From NCBI RefSeq assembly GCF_016863315.1, contig NZ_BOOQ01000015.1, positions 124,001 to 188,000 on the forward strand: a stretch of 64,000 nucleotides of DNA, in the 5' to 3' direction. The stretch comes from Planotetraspora silvatica. GTDB taxonomy: Bacteria; Actinomycetota; Actinomycetes; Streptosporangiales; Streptosporangiaceae. Below, in pieces: positions 7,779 through 17,368 of the stretch. A model generated the notes under the pieces. It saw only the letters and a list, made by a program, of their open reading frames with translations, did no database searches and was not told the DNA's origin. The stretch's first letter is position 1; each line of letters starts with the position of its first letter. Position numbers and translations under genes: made by a program.

Positions 7779-9883
7779 GCGACGTCGAGCAGTGGAAGTC
7801 CCTCCTCGCGGGGAAGAACGCCGACGAGGTCGTCACCAACGCACTCGTGCGCGACGTCGACCTGCCGTACGGCGCGGGCACGATGGCCCTGATCACGCTG
7901 GACAACGGCTTCGACCACACCAAGCCGAACACCTTCGGCCCGCTCGGCCTCCTCGCCCTCGACGAGGCCCTCGACGGCGTCGCCGCGCGTACGGACGTCG
8001 TGGCCGTCGGCGTCACCGGCAAGCCGTTCATCTTCGGTGTCGGGGCCGACCTCAAGGGGGCGGCCGAGGTGACCTCCCACGAGGAGGCCGCGGCCATCGG
8101 CGCGCTCGGCCACCACGTCTTCCGCCGGCTCGGTGAGCTGGGCGTCCCGTCGTTCGCCTTCGTCAACGGCGCGGCGATGGGCGGCGGCCTGGAGATCGCC
8201 CTGCACTGCGTCTACCGGACGGTCTCGTCCGGCGTGCCGGCGATCGCGCTCCCCGAGTGCTTCCTCGGCCTGGTGCCCGGCTGGGGCGGAACTCAGCTCC
8301 TCCCCCGCCTCATCGGGCCGGAGAAGGCCATCAAGCTGATCATCGAGAATCCACTCTCGCAGAACCGCATGATCAAGGGCCGGGACGCGTTCGAGCTGGG
8401 CGTCGCCGACGCCGTGTTCGAGCCCGCGGACTTCCTGGAGGAGTCGCTGCGCTGGGCCGCCCAGGTGCTCCGCGGCGAGATCACCGTGCGGCGGGCGTCG
8501 CACACCGACGCCGACTGGACGCCCGTGATCGAGCAGTCGCGTACCCTGGTCGACCTCAAGCTCCGCGGCGCATCCCCCGCGCCGTACCGCGCGCTCGACC
8601 TCATCGCCCTGGCCCGTACGGCGTCGCGGGACGAGGGCTTCGCGGCCGAGGACGAGGCGCTCGCCGACCTGCTCATGGGCGACGAGCTGCGGGCGGGGCT
8701 GTACGCGTTCGACCTGGTGCAGCGCAGGGCCAAGAGGCCCGCGGGCGCACCGGACCGGGCGCTCGCCCGCAAGGTCACCAAGGTCGGCGTCGTGGGCGCC
8801 GGGCTGATGGCGTCGCAGCTCGCGTTGTTGTTCGCGCGCAGGCTCGAGGTCCCCGTCGTCCTGACCGACCTCGATCAGGACCGCCTCGACAAGGGCGTCG
8901 GCTACGTCCACGCCGAGGTCGGCAAGCTGCTGGCCAAGGGCAGGATCTCCGGCGACCAGGCCAACCGGCTGAAGGCCCTGGTCACCGGCTCGCTCACCAA
9001 GGACGCCTTCGCGGACGCCGACTTCGTCATCGAGGCCGTCTTCGAGGACCTCAAGGTCAAGCAGCAGGTGTTCGCCGAGGTCGAGGCCGTCGTCTCCGAG
9101 ACGTGCGTGCTGGCCACCAACACGTCCTCTCTGTCCATCACGGAGATGGCCTCCGGGCTGCGGCACCCCGAGCGGGTCGTGGGCTTCCACTTCTTCAACC
9201 CGGTCGCCGTGCTGCCGCTGCTGGAGATCGTCCGGGGCTCGGCCACCGACGACGCGACGCTGGCGACGGCCTTCTCCGTCGCCAAGTCGCTCAAGAAGTC
9301 GTCGGTGCTGGTCAAGGACGCCCCGGCGTTCGTCGTCAACCGGCTGCTGACGCGCTTCATGGGCGAGGTGATCGCCGCCGCCGACGAGGGCACGCCCCTG
9401 GAGACGGCCGACCACGCGCTCGACGGCCTCGGACTGCCGATGACCCCCTTCGCCCTGCTCCAGCTCGTCGGCCCGGCCGTCGCGCTGCACGTGGCGGAGA
9501 CCATGCACGCCGCCTTCCCCGGCCGCTACGGCGTCTCGGCGAACCTGGCCAGGCTCGTGGCGGCGGGCAAGCCGGGCGTCTATGGGGCCGACTTCCAGAT
9601 CGACCCCGAGGTGCGGGCGCTGTTCGAGGGCGGCACGCGGCCGTCCACGGGCGAGGAGGTACGGCTCCGCGCGCTCAGGGCGCTCGCTCAGGAGATCAGG
9701 CTCATGCTCGACGAGCGCGTCGTGTCGGCGGCCGAGGACATCGACCTGTGCATGATCCTCGGGGCGGGCTGGCCGTTCCACACCGGCGGCGTCACGCCGT
9801 ACCTGGACAGGACCGGCATCTCCGAGGAGGTCAGCGGCAGCCGCTTCCTGGCCCCCGGCGTCGCGTCCGTCCCCGCGGCCTGA
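7775..9883 (+). CDS. fadB: Multifunctional enoyl-CoA hydratase / 3-hydroxyacyl-CoA dehydrogenase
   Basis: A 702-residue fused enzyme starting at ATG 7775, overlapping fadA by four bases. The N-terminal crotonase domain (about 1-250) carries the oxyanion-hole segment GAAMGGGLEIAL (about residue 135). The NAD-binding 3-hydroxyacyl-CoA dehydrogenase domain starts at VGVVGAGLMASQ (about residue 338), contains the catalytic-type segment GFHFFNPVAVLPLLEIV, and is followed by the C-terminal dehydrogenase domains (about 520-690). It performs hydration and oxidation of enoyl-CoA and hands 3-ketoacyl-CoA to FadA. Length and domain order fit FadB/FadJ alpha subunits. A strong terminator follows 17 bases after its stop. 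Confidence 0.93.
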   Translation: MSDVEQWKSLLAGKNADEVVTNALVRDVDLPYGAGTMALITLDNGFDHTKPNTFGPLGLLALDEALDGVAARTDVVAVGVTGKPFIFGVGADLKGAAEVTSHEEAAAIGALGHHVFRRLGELGVPSFAFVNGAAMGGGLEIALHCVYRTVSSGVPAIALPECFLGLVPGWGGTQLLPRLIGPEKAIKLIIENPLSQNRMIKGRDAFELGVADAVFEPADFLEESLRWAAQVLRGEITVRRASHTDADWTPVIEQSRTLVDLKLRGASPAPYRALDLIALARTASRDEGFAAEDEALADLLMGDELRAGLYAFDLVQRRAKRPAGAPDRALARKVTKVGVVGAGLMASQLALLFARRLEVPVVLTDLDQDRLDKGVGYVHAEVGKLLAKGRISGDQANRLKALVTGSLTKDAFADADFVIEAVFEDLKVKQQVFAEVEAVVSETCVLATNTSSLSITEMASGLRHPERVVGFHFFNPVAVLPLLEIVRGSATDDATLATAFSVAKSLKKSSVLVKDAPAFVVNRLLTRFMGEVIAAADEGTPLETADHALDGLGLPMTPFALLQLVGPAVALHVAETMHAAFPGRYGVSANLARLVAAGKPGVYGADFQIDPEVRALFEGGTRPSTGEEVRLRALRALAQEIRLMLDERVVSAAEDIDLCMILGAGWPFHTGGVTPYLDRTGISEEVSGSRFLAPGVASVPAA

Positions 9884-9900
9884 CCGGCCCCTGAATAGCC

Positions 9901-9935
9901 GTAGGTGCCGCGATCTTCCCGGTCGCGGCACCTAC
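9901..9935. terminator. Strong terminator after fadAB
   Basis: GTAGGTGCCGCGA (9901-9913) and its exact complement TCGCGGCACCTAC (9923-9935) form a 13-bp stem with a nine-base loop, followed by GTTTCGTTGT. It lies directly after the fadB stop in the same direction. Confidence 0.85.
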
Positions 9936-10207
9936 GTTTCGTTGTCTCCCGGCCCGTCGGCCATGTGCTGCTCGACGACGATTCCGGCGGGGCCGGCGAG
10001 GGGCGCGATGCTTGCCGAAGACATCCGCCTACCCTCATCCCTATCTGTATGCGGTATGCAATATCGCTCGAACATGCGATACGGGGACCGCCGTCCAAGG
10101 CCACGATGCTCAGAGCCGCCCCGATCCAGGCGGGCCCGATGGTCGCACGGCGTTCGGGCCACGGGGCGGTCACGGCAGAACGCCGACGATCCGGTGAGGA
10201 GGTCTTC
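9936..10207. other. Intergenic region upstream of the orphan sensor kinase
   Basis: No credible gene is seen in these 272 bases. The stretch 10040-10085 is less GC-rich than its surroundings and contains a direct repeat GTATGC (10047-10052 and 10054-10059) and an inverted repeat TATCGC / GCGATA (10062-10067 and 10076-10081). These may be the promoter and a binding site for the kinase gene that follows. Confidence 0.4.
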
Positions 10208-11638
10208 GTGCGCGCGATACCGCTGTCCGCCCCTTTCGCACGGCCGTTCCCATGGTCCATACGATCTCGCACGGCCCTGCTGATCACCGTGCTGATCGTG
10301 CTCCTCATGGTGCCCGCGTGTGCGCAGAAAGAGCTGTTGACGCGTCAGACGGAGCGGCAGACCGCCTGGCTGGCCGTCCAGCGGCAGGCCGAGCTGACCG
10401 CGGCCTCCGTCCGTTTCGGCCATCTGCGGAACCCGGTGGAACCACAGGTCCTCGGCGTCGACCTGATCCAGGTCGTCGGCCTGCGCCGCCGAATACTCGC
10501 CGCCTCGACGGCCGCCCACGGGCTCGCCCCGCTGACCCAGGTGTGGCCCTCGGCACGCAATCCGCAGCAGGACGTCCGCACGTGTGCGCAGCGGCGTTTC
10601 GGATGCCTCTACGTCGCGGCCTTCAGGGTCGACCCCGCCATGGGCTCCGCCGTCGTCTACGCGGCCCGGCGGGTGCCGGGCGGAGCCTCCGTCTCGATGG
10701 GCGGGCTCCTGTTCGGCGTCGAGGCGGCCGTGCTGGTCATGGTGGCCACCTGGGCGATCTGGACGATCACCGGCCGCCTCCTGTCCCCGATCGAGGCCAT
10801 CCGCAGGGAGTTGTCCACGATCACCGCGGACGACCTCGGCCGCCGCGTTCCCGAACCGCGGGGGATGACGGAGGTCGCCCGGCTCGCCACGACGATCAAC
10901 GGCACTCTCGACCGGCTGGAGGAGGCCGGCGGGCGTGCCGAGCGGGCACTGACGCGGCAGCACCGGTTCGCCGGCGACGCCTCGCACGAACTGCGCACCC
11001 CCCTCGCCGGATTGCGCGTCCTCCTGGAGGAGGCACGGTTGCATCCCGGCCAGGCGGAGGGGCACCTGGTGATCCGCGACGCCCTGAGCGCCGTGGACAG
11101 GCTTCAGGCGATCACCACCGACCTGCTCCTGCTGGCGCGCGCGGACGCGGGGACGCCGGCCGAACACGAACCGATCGACCTGTCCGGCTTGGTCGAGGAG
11201 GAGACTTCCCGGCGCCTGGACCGGTTTCCGGTGCGGCTTCGGCTCGAGCCCGGGGTGACCGTCCACGCCTCACGGATACAGATGGCCCGCGTGCTGACCA
11301 ACCTGCTGGACAACGCCCAGCGGCACGCGGCGCACGCCGTACAGGTCGAGGTTCGCCGCGACGCCCGCTTCGCCGAGTTGTCGGTCTCCGACGACGGAAC
11401 AGGGGTCCCCGAGGCGGAGCGGGAACGGATCTTCGAGCGATTCACCAGACTGGATGCCGCGCGCAGCCGCGACCGGGGAGGCACCGGTCTGGGTCTCGCG
11501 ATCGCGCGCGAAGTCGCCGACGCCCACCAGGGAAGCCTGACGGCCAGAGAGTCGCCGCAAGGCGGCGCCCGATTCGTCCTGCGCATCCCCATCGACGGAT
11601 CCGCCCGGCCCACGGCTCCCGGTCAGCGGCCGCCCTGA
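10208..11638 (+). CDS. Sensor histidine kinase (HAMP type), no adjacent response regulator
   Basis: A 476-residue membrane kinase starting at GTG 10208 after GAGGAGG (10196-10202). Two membrane segments are visible (about residues 20-40, ALLITVLIVLLMVPAC, and about 168-190, LLFGVEAAVLVMVATWAIW), flanking an extracytoplasmic domain of about 130 residues with two cysteines. A HAMP-like linker follows. The phosphoacceptor H260 lies in DASHELRTPLAG, the N-box is NLLDNAQRH and the G2-box is GGTGLGLAIAREVAD. It should autophosphorylate in response to an outside signal, but neither neighbour encodes a response regulator, so the partner must be elsewhere. The longer upstream frame is rejected because this start has an excellent ribosome binding site. 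Confidence 0.88.
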   Translation: MRAIPLSAPFARPFPWSIRSRTALLITVLIVLLMVPACAQKELLTRQTERQTAWLAVQRQAELTAASVRFGHLRNPVEPQVLGVDLIQVVGLRRRILAASTAAHGLAPLTQVWPSARNPQQDVRTCAQRRFGCLYVAAFRVDPAMGSAVVYAARRVPGGASVSMGGLLFGVEAAVLVMVATWAIWTITGRLLSPIEAIRRELSTITADDLGRRVPEPRGMTEVARLATTINGTLDRLEEAGGRAERALTRQHRFAGDASHELRTPLAGLRVLLEEARLHPGQAEGHLVIRDALSAVDRLQAITTDLLLLARADAGTPAEHEPIDLSGLVEEETSRRLDRFPVRLRLEPGVTVHASRIQMARVLTNLLDNAQRHAAHAVQVEVRRDARFAELSVSDDGTGVPEAERERIFERFTRLDAARSRDRGGTGLGLAIAREVADAHQGSLTARESPQGGARFVLRIPIDGSARPTAPGQRPP

Positions 11639-11743
11639 CCGGATTCGCGGCCGGCCTGAATGGAAGGCCGCGGCCGAGACCGGCTCGACTGCCGGCGGCC
11701 CTCTCGATAGCCTCCCCAGAACATCTATCCGGAGGGGCGCCGC

Positions 11744-12358
11744 GTGACGGAGTTGCTGCTGGGGCTCAGCCTCGGGCTGGGAGCCGGAGTCACTCCGGGC
11801 GCGCTGCTGAGCCTCGTGATCGCGGCCAGCCTGCGCGGCGGCTTCCGGTCCGGAGTGCGCCTGGCGTGTGTGCCGCTCCTGTCGGACCTCCCCGTGGTGC
11901 TCCTGTCCCTCACCGCCGTCGGGGCGATGCCCGGGACGTTCGTGCGCGTGTTGTCGGCCGTAGGCGGGCTCTACGTCGTCTACCTGGGCGTCTCGACCAT
12001 CCGCGAGGCCCGTGCGGCCGAACCGCCGCGGCCCGGCGACGCCGAGCCGTCCTCCGCGCGGCAGGTCCTGAGCGCGGTCGTGGTGAACCTCCTCAACCCC
12101 CATCCCTGGCTGTTCTGGATCGCCGTCGGCGCACCGGCCTTCGACGCCGCGTGGGAGCACTCCCCCGCGTCGGCCCTGGCCTTCGTGGGCGGCTTCTACC
12201 TGGTCCTGTGCGGCTCCAAGGTGGCCCTCGCCTGGGCGGTGGGGGCGGGCAGGCACCGTCTCAGCCTCAGGGGCTACCGGCTGCTGCTCGGCGGCAGCGG
12301 CCTCCTGCTGACCGCCGCGGGCGCCGTCCTCAGTTTTCGAGGACTGGCTCCCCAGTGA
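11744..12358 (+). CDS. LysE family amino-acid/metabolite exporter
   Basis: A 204-residue integral membrane protein starting at GTG 11744 after GGAGGGG. It has six predicted hydrophobic segments and the LysE/RhtB signature near the N terminus (GLGAGVTPGALLSLVIAASLR) plus VNLLNPHPWLFWIAVGAP in the middle. LysE proteins export amino acids or related small molecules from the cytoplasm. Substrate is not predictable. Its 3' end overlaps the convergent permease gene by 29 bases, so the two transcripts are antisense to one another at their tails. Confidence 0.82.
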   Translation: MTELLLGLSLGLGAGVTPGALLSLVIAASLRGGFRSGVRLACVPLLSDLPVVLLSLTAVGAMPGTFVRVLSAVGGLYVVYLGVSTIREARAAEPPRPGDAEPSSARQVLSAVVVNLLNPHPWLFWIAVGAPAFDAAWEHSPASALAFVGGFYLVLCGSKVALAWAVGAGRHRLSLRGYRLLLGGSGLLLTAAGAVLSFRGLAPQ

Positions 12359-13805
12359 CCTGGACGCGGCTCCTGCGGTGGCCGTACCCGAAATAGACCG
12401 CGGCGCCGATCACCATCCACACGGCGAACCTGAGCCAGGTCTCGACCGGCAGGTTGAGCATCAGGTAAACGCAGGCCAGCACCGCCAGTACGGGCACCAG
12501 CGGCACCCACGGCGTCCGGAAGGACCGCGGCAGTTCCGGCCGGGTGCGCCTGAGGATGATCACCGCGATCGAGACCACGACGAACGCGAACAGCGTGCCG
12601 ATGTTGACCAGTTCGGCGATCGCCGCGAGCGGGATGAACGCCGCGAGGAGCGCCGTCACCACCCCGATGACGACAGTGATCCGGTACGGCGTGCGGAACC
12701 GGGGGTGGACGCGGGCGAGGGACCGCGGCAGCAGGTTGTCCCGGCACATCGCGAACAGCACCCGGCTCTGTCCCAGCATGAGGATCATCACGACCGTGGT
12801 CAGCCCGGTGATGCCGCCGACGCTGATGAGCGTCGCCAGCCACGGCTGCCCCACCGCCCTGAAGGCGTCGGCGAGCGGCGCCGACACGCTGAGCGAGGAG
12901 TAGTGCTGCATCCCGACGACGACGAGGGACACCACCACGTAGAGGATCGTGCAGACGGCCAGCGAGACGATGATGCCGATGGGGAGGTCACGCTGCGGCC
13001 TGCGCGTCTCCTCCGCCGCCGTGGCGACCACGTCGAACCCGATGTAGGCGAAGAAGACCAGCGCCGCACCCGTGAAGATCCCGAAGACACCGAAGACCAC
13101 GGGCTGCACGCCGAACAGCACCTGGATGAGCGGCGCGGCGAGCCCGCCCCTGCCCTCGACCACATGGGACGGCGGGATGAACGGCTGGTAGTTGGCGCCC
13201 TTCACGAAGAACAGGCCCGCGACGATGACGAGCAGGACCACCGCCATCTTGATCGCCACCATGGTCGCGTTGAACCGCGCGGAGAGCTTGATGCCGGCCA
13301 CCAGGACGGCCGTCAGCGCCAGCACGATCAGCGCCGCGGGCACGTTGACGACGGCCTGGTCACCGGCCAGGGAGGCCGGCAGGTCGATCCCGAAGTTCCT
13401 CAGCAGCGACGTGAGGTATCCCGACCAGCCGGAGGCGACGACGGCGGCGCCGAGAGCCATCTCGAGCATGAGGTCCCACCCGATGATCCACGCGGGGAAC
13501 TCCCCGATCGTCGCGTAGGCGAAGGTGTAGGCCGACCCGGCGACGGGGACGGTGGACGCGAACTCGGCGTAGCAGAGCGCCGCCAGCCCGCAGGCGATCC
13601 CGGCGACGACGAACGACAGCGCCACGGCCGGACCGGCCGTGTTGCGCGCCGCCACGCCGGTCAGGACGAAGATGCCCGTGCCGACGATGACGCCGATTCC
13701 GAACACGGTCAGGTCGAGGGCGCTCAGGGTCCGCTTCAGGCGATGCTCGCCGCCCTCGGCGTCCTGGATCGACTGCTCAACCGTCTTGGTCCGGAACACG
13801 CTCAT
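12330..13805 (-). CDS. APC family amino-acid permease (cationic amino-acid transporter type)
   Basis: A 491-residue, twelve-segment transporter. The start ATG at 13805 (MSVFRTKTVEQ) is chosen because AGGAG sits seven bases upstream; an upstream start five codons earlier (13820) would place that site inside the gene. The first transmembrane region DLTVFGIGVIVGTGIFVLTG is the glycine-rich APC signature, and FFAYIGFDVVATAAEE is typical of bacterial YfnA/CAT-like members. It probably imports amino acids by proton symport. It is convergent with the LysE exporter, so uptake and export genes face each other. Confidence 0.88.
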   Translation of the reverse strand: MSVFRTKTVEQSIQDAEGGEHRLKRTLSALDLTVFGIGVIVGTGIFVLTGVAARNTAGPAVALSFVVAGIACGLAALCYAEFASTVPVAGSAYTFAYATIGEFPAWIIGWDLMLEMALGAAVVASGWSGYLTSLLRNFGIDLPASLAGDQAVVNVPAALIVLALTAVLVAGIKLSARFNATMVAIKMAVVLLVIVAGLFFVKGANYQPFIPPSHVVEGRGGLAAPLIQVLFGVQPVVFGVFGIFTGAALVFFAYIGFDVVATAAEETRRPQRDLPIGIIVSLAVCTILYVVVSLVVVGMQHYSSLSVSAPLADAFRAVGQPWLATLISVGGITGLTTVVMILMLGQSRVLFAMCRDNLLPRSLARVHPRFRTPYRITVVIGVVTALLAAFIPLAAIAELVNIGTLFAFVVVSIAVIILRRTRPELPRSFRTPWVPLVPVLAVLACVYLMLNLPVETWLRFAVWMVIGAAVYFGYGHRRSRVQVTGEPVLEN

Positions 13806-13927
13806 CCGCAGGCTCCTCATCGTTCCGATGACCTGCAGACTTCCCGTAATCGCCGGTGTTACGCCCGGTTCACGCCGACGGGCACGGACCCGGCGGGCGG
13901 GTCCGGCGCCGCCGGATCACGCACCGG

Positions 13928-15832
13928 TCACTGCGGCTGGCGCGCGGGATGCCGCTCCAGCACGGGCGAGCGCTTGGCGACCGCCTCGGTGATCTCCCGG
14001 GCGAGGTCCTGACCGGTGAGACCGATCTCGGCGAGGATCTTCTGGCGCTTGGCGTGGTCGAGGAACCGCTGGGGAATTCCGTAGGTCCGCACCGGAACGT
14101 CCACGTCGGCGTCGCGCAGCATGCGGGCGACGGCGTCGCCCACGCCCCCGGACCGCCCGCCGTCCTCGACGACCACGACCAGTTTGTGCGCCGCCGCCGC
14201 GAGCACCAGGGCCTCGTCGAGCGGCTTGGCCCAGCGGGGGTCCACCACCGTGGCGGAGATGCCCTGGGCGTCGAGCAGGGTCGCCGCGTCCATGCAGATG
14301 TCGGCCATGGGGCCGACCGCGACCAGCAGGACGTCGGGGTCGCCGGCCCGCAGCACGTCCATCCCGCCGAGGTGGCCCACGGCCTCGATCTCCCGCGGCA
14401 GCGCACCCTTGGGGAAGCGGACGACCGACGGGCCGCCCTCGACGGCGACCGACTCGGCGAGCAGTTCGCGCAGCCGTACGGCGTCGCGGGGCACGGCGAT
14501 CGACAGGCCGGGGATCACCTGGAGCATCGACAGGTCCCACATGCCGTTGTGGCTCGGCCCGTCGTCGCCGGTGACGCCGGCGCGGTCGAGCACGACCGTG
14601 ACCGGAAGCCGGTGCAGGGCGACGTCCATCAGAAGCTGGTCGAAGGCCCGGTTGAGGAAGGTCGCGTAGATCGCGACCACGGGGTGCAGACCGCCGAGGG
14701 CGAGACCGGCGGCGCTGGTCAGCGCGTGCTGCTCCGCGATGCCCACGTCGTAGATCCGCTGGGGATAGGCGTCGGCGAAGGCGGCGAGCCCGACCGGGTG
14801 GAGCATGGCCGCGGTGATCGCGACGACGTCCTCCCGCTGCGCGCCGATCTTCACCATCTCCTCGCTGAACACGTTCGTCCAGCTGTGCGGCCTCGCCCGC
14901 TCCTCACCTGTCTCGACGTCGAAGGGCTGCGGGCTGTGGAAGCAGTCCTCGTCGTGGTTCTCCGCGTGCGCGTACCCGTGTCCCTTGTGCGTGAGCACGT
15001 GGACGATGACCGGCCCGCGGTAGGCCCTCGCCCGGCGCAGCGCCGCCTCGACCGCCGGCTCGTCATGGCCGTCGATCGGGCCCACGTACTTCAGGCCCAG
15101 GTCCTCGAACATGACCTGCGGGGTGAAGATGTCCTTCAGCCCCTTCTTGACGCCGTGCAGCGTCTCGTACAGGGGCGCGCCGACGACGGGCACCCGGCCG
15201 AGGTTGTTCTTGACCAGTTCCAGCGCCTGCTCGTACCGCTGCGTCATCCGCAGGGTCGACAGGTGTGAGGCGAGGCCGCCGATCGTCGGGGAGTAGGAGC
15301 GCCCGTTGTCGTTGACCACGACGATCAGGGGCAGGTCCTTGCGCGCGGCGATGTTGTTCAGCGCCTCCCAGGCCATGCCGCCCGTCAGCGCCCCGTCGCC
15401 GATCACCGCGACCGCGGTGCGGTCGGTCTCGCCGCGGAGGGCGAACGCCTTGGCCAGGCCGTCGGCGTAGGACAGCGCGGTGGAGGCGTGCGAGTTCTCG
15501 ATCACGTCGTGCTCGGACTCCGCCTGGCTGGGGTAGCCGGACAGCCCGCCCTCCTGCCGCAGCGTGCCGAAGTCGCCCGCGCGGCCGGTCAGCATCTTGT
15601 GCACGTACGTCTGGTGGCCGGTGTCGAACAGGAGCCGGTCGCGCGGCGAGTCGAAGACGCGGTGCAGGGCGATGGTCAGCTCCACCACACCGAGGTTGGG
15701 ACCCAGGTGGCCACCCGTGCGGGCCACGGCGGAGACCAGCAGGTCCCGGATCTCCATGGCGAGTTCCGGCAGATCGCCGGCGGCCAGGTTCTTCAGATCG
15801 AGCGGGTCCTTAATCGTCTCCAGAATCCCCAC
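13928..15832 (-). CDS. dxs: 1-deoxy-D-xylulose-5-phosphate synthase
   Basis: A 634-residue thiamine-diphosphate enzyme, the usual DXS length. It condenses pyruvate with glyceraldehyde 3-phosphate in the first step of the MEP isoprenoid pathway. The ThDP-binding motif is [16 protein letters not shown], the substrate-entry histidine region is [16 protein letters not shown], and the transketolase-type acceptor region includes [18 protein letters not shown] and [14 protein letters not shown]. It is transcribed leftwards from a 244-base gap that follows a ROK regulator. No other MEP gene is in the window. Confidence 0.96.
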   Translation of the reverse strand: MGILETIKDPLDLKNLAAGDLPELAMEIRDLLVSAVARTGGHLGPNLGVVELTIALHRVFDSPRDRLLFDTGHQTYVHKMLTGRAGDFGTLRQEGGLSGYPSQAESEHDVIENSHASTALSYADGLAKAFALRGETDRTAVAVIGDGALTGGMAWEALNNIAARKDLPLIVVVNDNGRSYSPTIGGLASHLSTLRMTQRYEQALELVKNNLGRVPVVGAPLYETLHGVKKGLKDIFTPQVMFEDLGLKYVGPIDGHDEPAVEAALRRARAYRGPVIVHVLTHKGHGYAHAENHDEDCFHSPQPFDVETGEERARPHSWTNVFSEEMVKIGAQREDVVAITAAMLHPVGLAAFADAYPQRIYDVGIAEQHALTSAAGLALGGLHPVVAIYATFLNRAFDQLLMDVALHRLPVTVVLDRAGVTGDDGPSHNGMWDLSMLQVIPGLSIAVPRDAVRLRELLAESVAVEGGPSVVRFPKGALPREIEAVGHLGGMDVLRAGDPDVLLVAVGPMADICMDAATLLDAQGISATVVDPRWAKPLDEALVLAAAAHKLVVVVEDGGRSGGVGDAVARMLRDADVDVPVRTYGIPQRFLDHAKRQKILAEIGLTGQDLAREITEAVAKRSPVLERHPARQPQ

Positions 15833-16065
15833 CGAGTCATCCCTTTCGCTCGTCTTCGAACAGACCAGAGTGTAGTTCGCGAGAGCGTCTCTCCCTCTAG
15901 GAACCGCACTGAACCTTCACACCCCGAGAGGGAATTCTCGTTAATTGTGCTTTACCGCCCATTCACCTCGACATCGGGGGTCCCCCCTTCCCCGTACGGC
16001 GCTTCCATATGGGGTGGAATGCCCATTCGCGCTTCGTCTTAGGCTTTCGCCCGACTTCGCGGGCC

Positions 16066-16081
16066 TGTGACCCAGGTCACG
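16066..16081. promoter_or_regulatory. CRP-like palindrome between ROK gene and dxs
   Basis: TGTGACCCAGGTCACG matches the CRP pattern TGTGA-N6-TCACA at nine of ten fixed positions. It overlaps the last codons of the ROK gene and lies about 235 bases upstream of dxs. A perfect version occurs upstream of sepH (63291-63306). Whether a cAMP receptor protein binds here is inference. Confidence 0.45.
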
Positions 16082-17285
16082 AGGTCTGGCGGGACAGGAC
16101 GTCGAGAGGGTCCGCGAGCACCTTGCCGAAGGCGAGTTCGGCGGCTCCCAGCAGGGGCGCGTCGTCCCCCAGTCCCGACGTGCGCAGCCGCAGGTGCTCC
16201 CTCGACGCGCCGAGGGTCCCGGTGTTGATCTGGCTGCGGACCTGGGCCGCGGACCCCAGGTACATCTCTCTGAGCGTGCCCCCGAAGATCACCATCTCGG
16301 GGTTGAAGATGTTGACCAGGTTGGCGACGCCGAGGCCGAGCCAGTTGCCCACCCCATGGAGCGCCTCCTGGGCGACCACGTCGCCCCGGTCGGCGGCGTC
16401 GACCACGGACCGCACGCCGTCCCGGCCGACCGCCTCACCGCCGCCGCGCCCGGCGTGCTCCATCAGCGCCCGCTCCCCCACCTCGGCTTCGAGGCAGCCC
16501 CGGGAGCCGCAGGCGCACGGCCGGCCGCCGGGGTTGACGATCATGTGGCCGACCTCTCCCCCGTAGCCGGCGAAACCCCCGAGGAGCTGGCCGTTCACCA
16601 CGATGCCGCCGCCGATCCCCACGTCGCCGTGCAGGTACACCAGATCGCGGCAGCCCAGCCCGATCCCCCGCGTGTGCTCGGCGAGCGCGCCGAGGTTGGC
16701 GTCGTTCCCGACGTTCACCGGCAGCCCGAGCGCGAGCTTCCCGGAGAGCTCCTCGCCGAAGGGCATCTCCTCCAGGCCGATGTTCGGCCCGATCCTGACG
16801 ACCCCGTCCGACTTCCGTACGGCGCCGCAGAACGCCGCGGCCGCCCCGACGCAGATCGTGTCGGGGCGCGTCTTGCGGAGCATCTGCCTGGCGAACCCCG
16901 CCAGGATGGCGACGACCTGCGGCATGTCGAACGACCCGCGTTGCCGCAGGGCGACCCGGCGGTCCAGGATCACCCCGCCGAGGCCGACGCGGGCCGCGGC
17001 GAGCCGGTCCACGCCGACGTCGAACGCCAGCACGTAGACCCTTGACGACTCCGGCCGGACGACCAGCGACGGGCGCCCCGCCTTGCCGGTGTCCTTCGGG
17101 AGCTCCTCCCGGACCAGGCCCGCGGCCGTCAGGTCGGCGGTCAGCGCCATGATGGTGCTGCGGTTCAACCCCATCAGGCTGGTCAGCTCCGCCCGGGAGG
17201 TGGGCCCTCCCAGGTGGACGTGGCGGAGCAGTGTGCCGAGGTTGTGCTTGCGGATCTCCTCCTGTGAGGGACCTGCGCGCATCAT
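16077..17285 (-). CDS. ROK family transcriptional regulator
   Basis: A 402-residue protein with two in-frame ATG codons at the start (17285 and 17282) after GAGG. An N-terminal winged helix-turn-helix (about residues 15-75, SRAELTSLMGLNRSTIMALTADL) is joined to a ROK sugar-kinase-like domain. The ROK zinc site is intact (PCACGSRGCLEAEVG), as is GGGIVVNGQLLGGFAGYGGEVGH. It lies immediately downstream of, and in line with, a sugar ABC importer, so it most likely controls that importer in response to a sugar ligand, like XylR/NagC proteins. Confidence 0.9.
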   Translation of the reverse strand: MMRAGPSQEEIRKHNLGTLLRHVHLGGPTSRAELTSLMGLNRSTIMALTADLTAAGLVREELPKDTGKAGRPSLVVRPESSRVYVLAFDVGVDRLAAARVGLGGVILDRRVALRQRGSFDMPQVVAILAGFARQMLRKTRPDTICVGAAAAFCGAVRKSDGVVRIGPNIGLEEMPFGEELSGKLALGLPVNVGNDANLGALAEHTRGIGLGCRDLVYLHGDVGIGGGIVVNGQLLGGFAGYGGEVGHMIVNPGGRPCACGSRGCLEAEVGERALMEHAGRGGGEAVGRDGVRSVVDAADRGDVVAQEALHGVGNWLGLGVANLVNIFNPEMVIFGGTLREMYLGSAAQVRSQINTGTLGASREHLRLRTSGLGDDAPLLGAAELAFGKVLADPLDVLSRQTS

Positions 17286-17368
17286 CTGGACAGCCTCGGT
17301 TCTCCTCGGGGGTCAGGGACCGGTGATCACCTTACGGCGGCGATCACCTTGTTGTGTTCATAGGGGGT

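Noticed and set aside
9748-9765. A lone GTGCATGATC-like match inside fadB, and GTGATCATGG inside trkA (43089-43098)
   Set aside because: Both are within conserved coding sequence, lack the rest of the motif and have no 53-base neighbours; chance matches.
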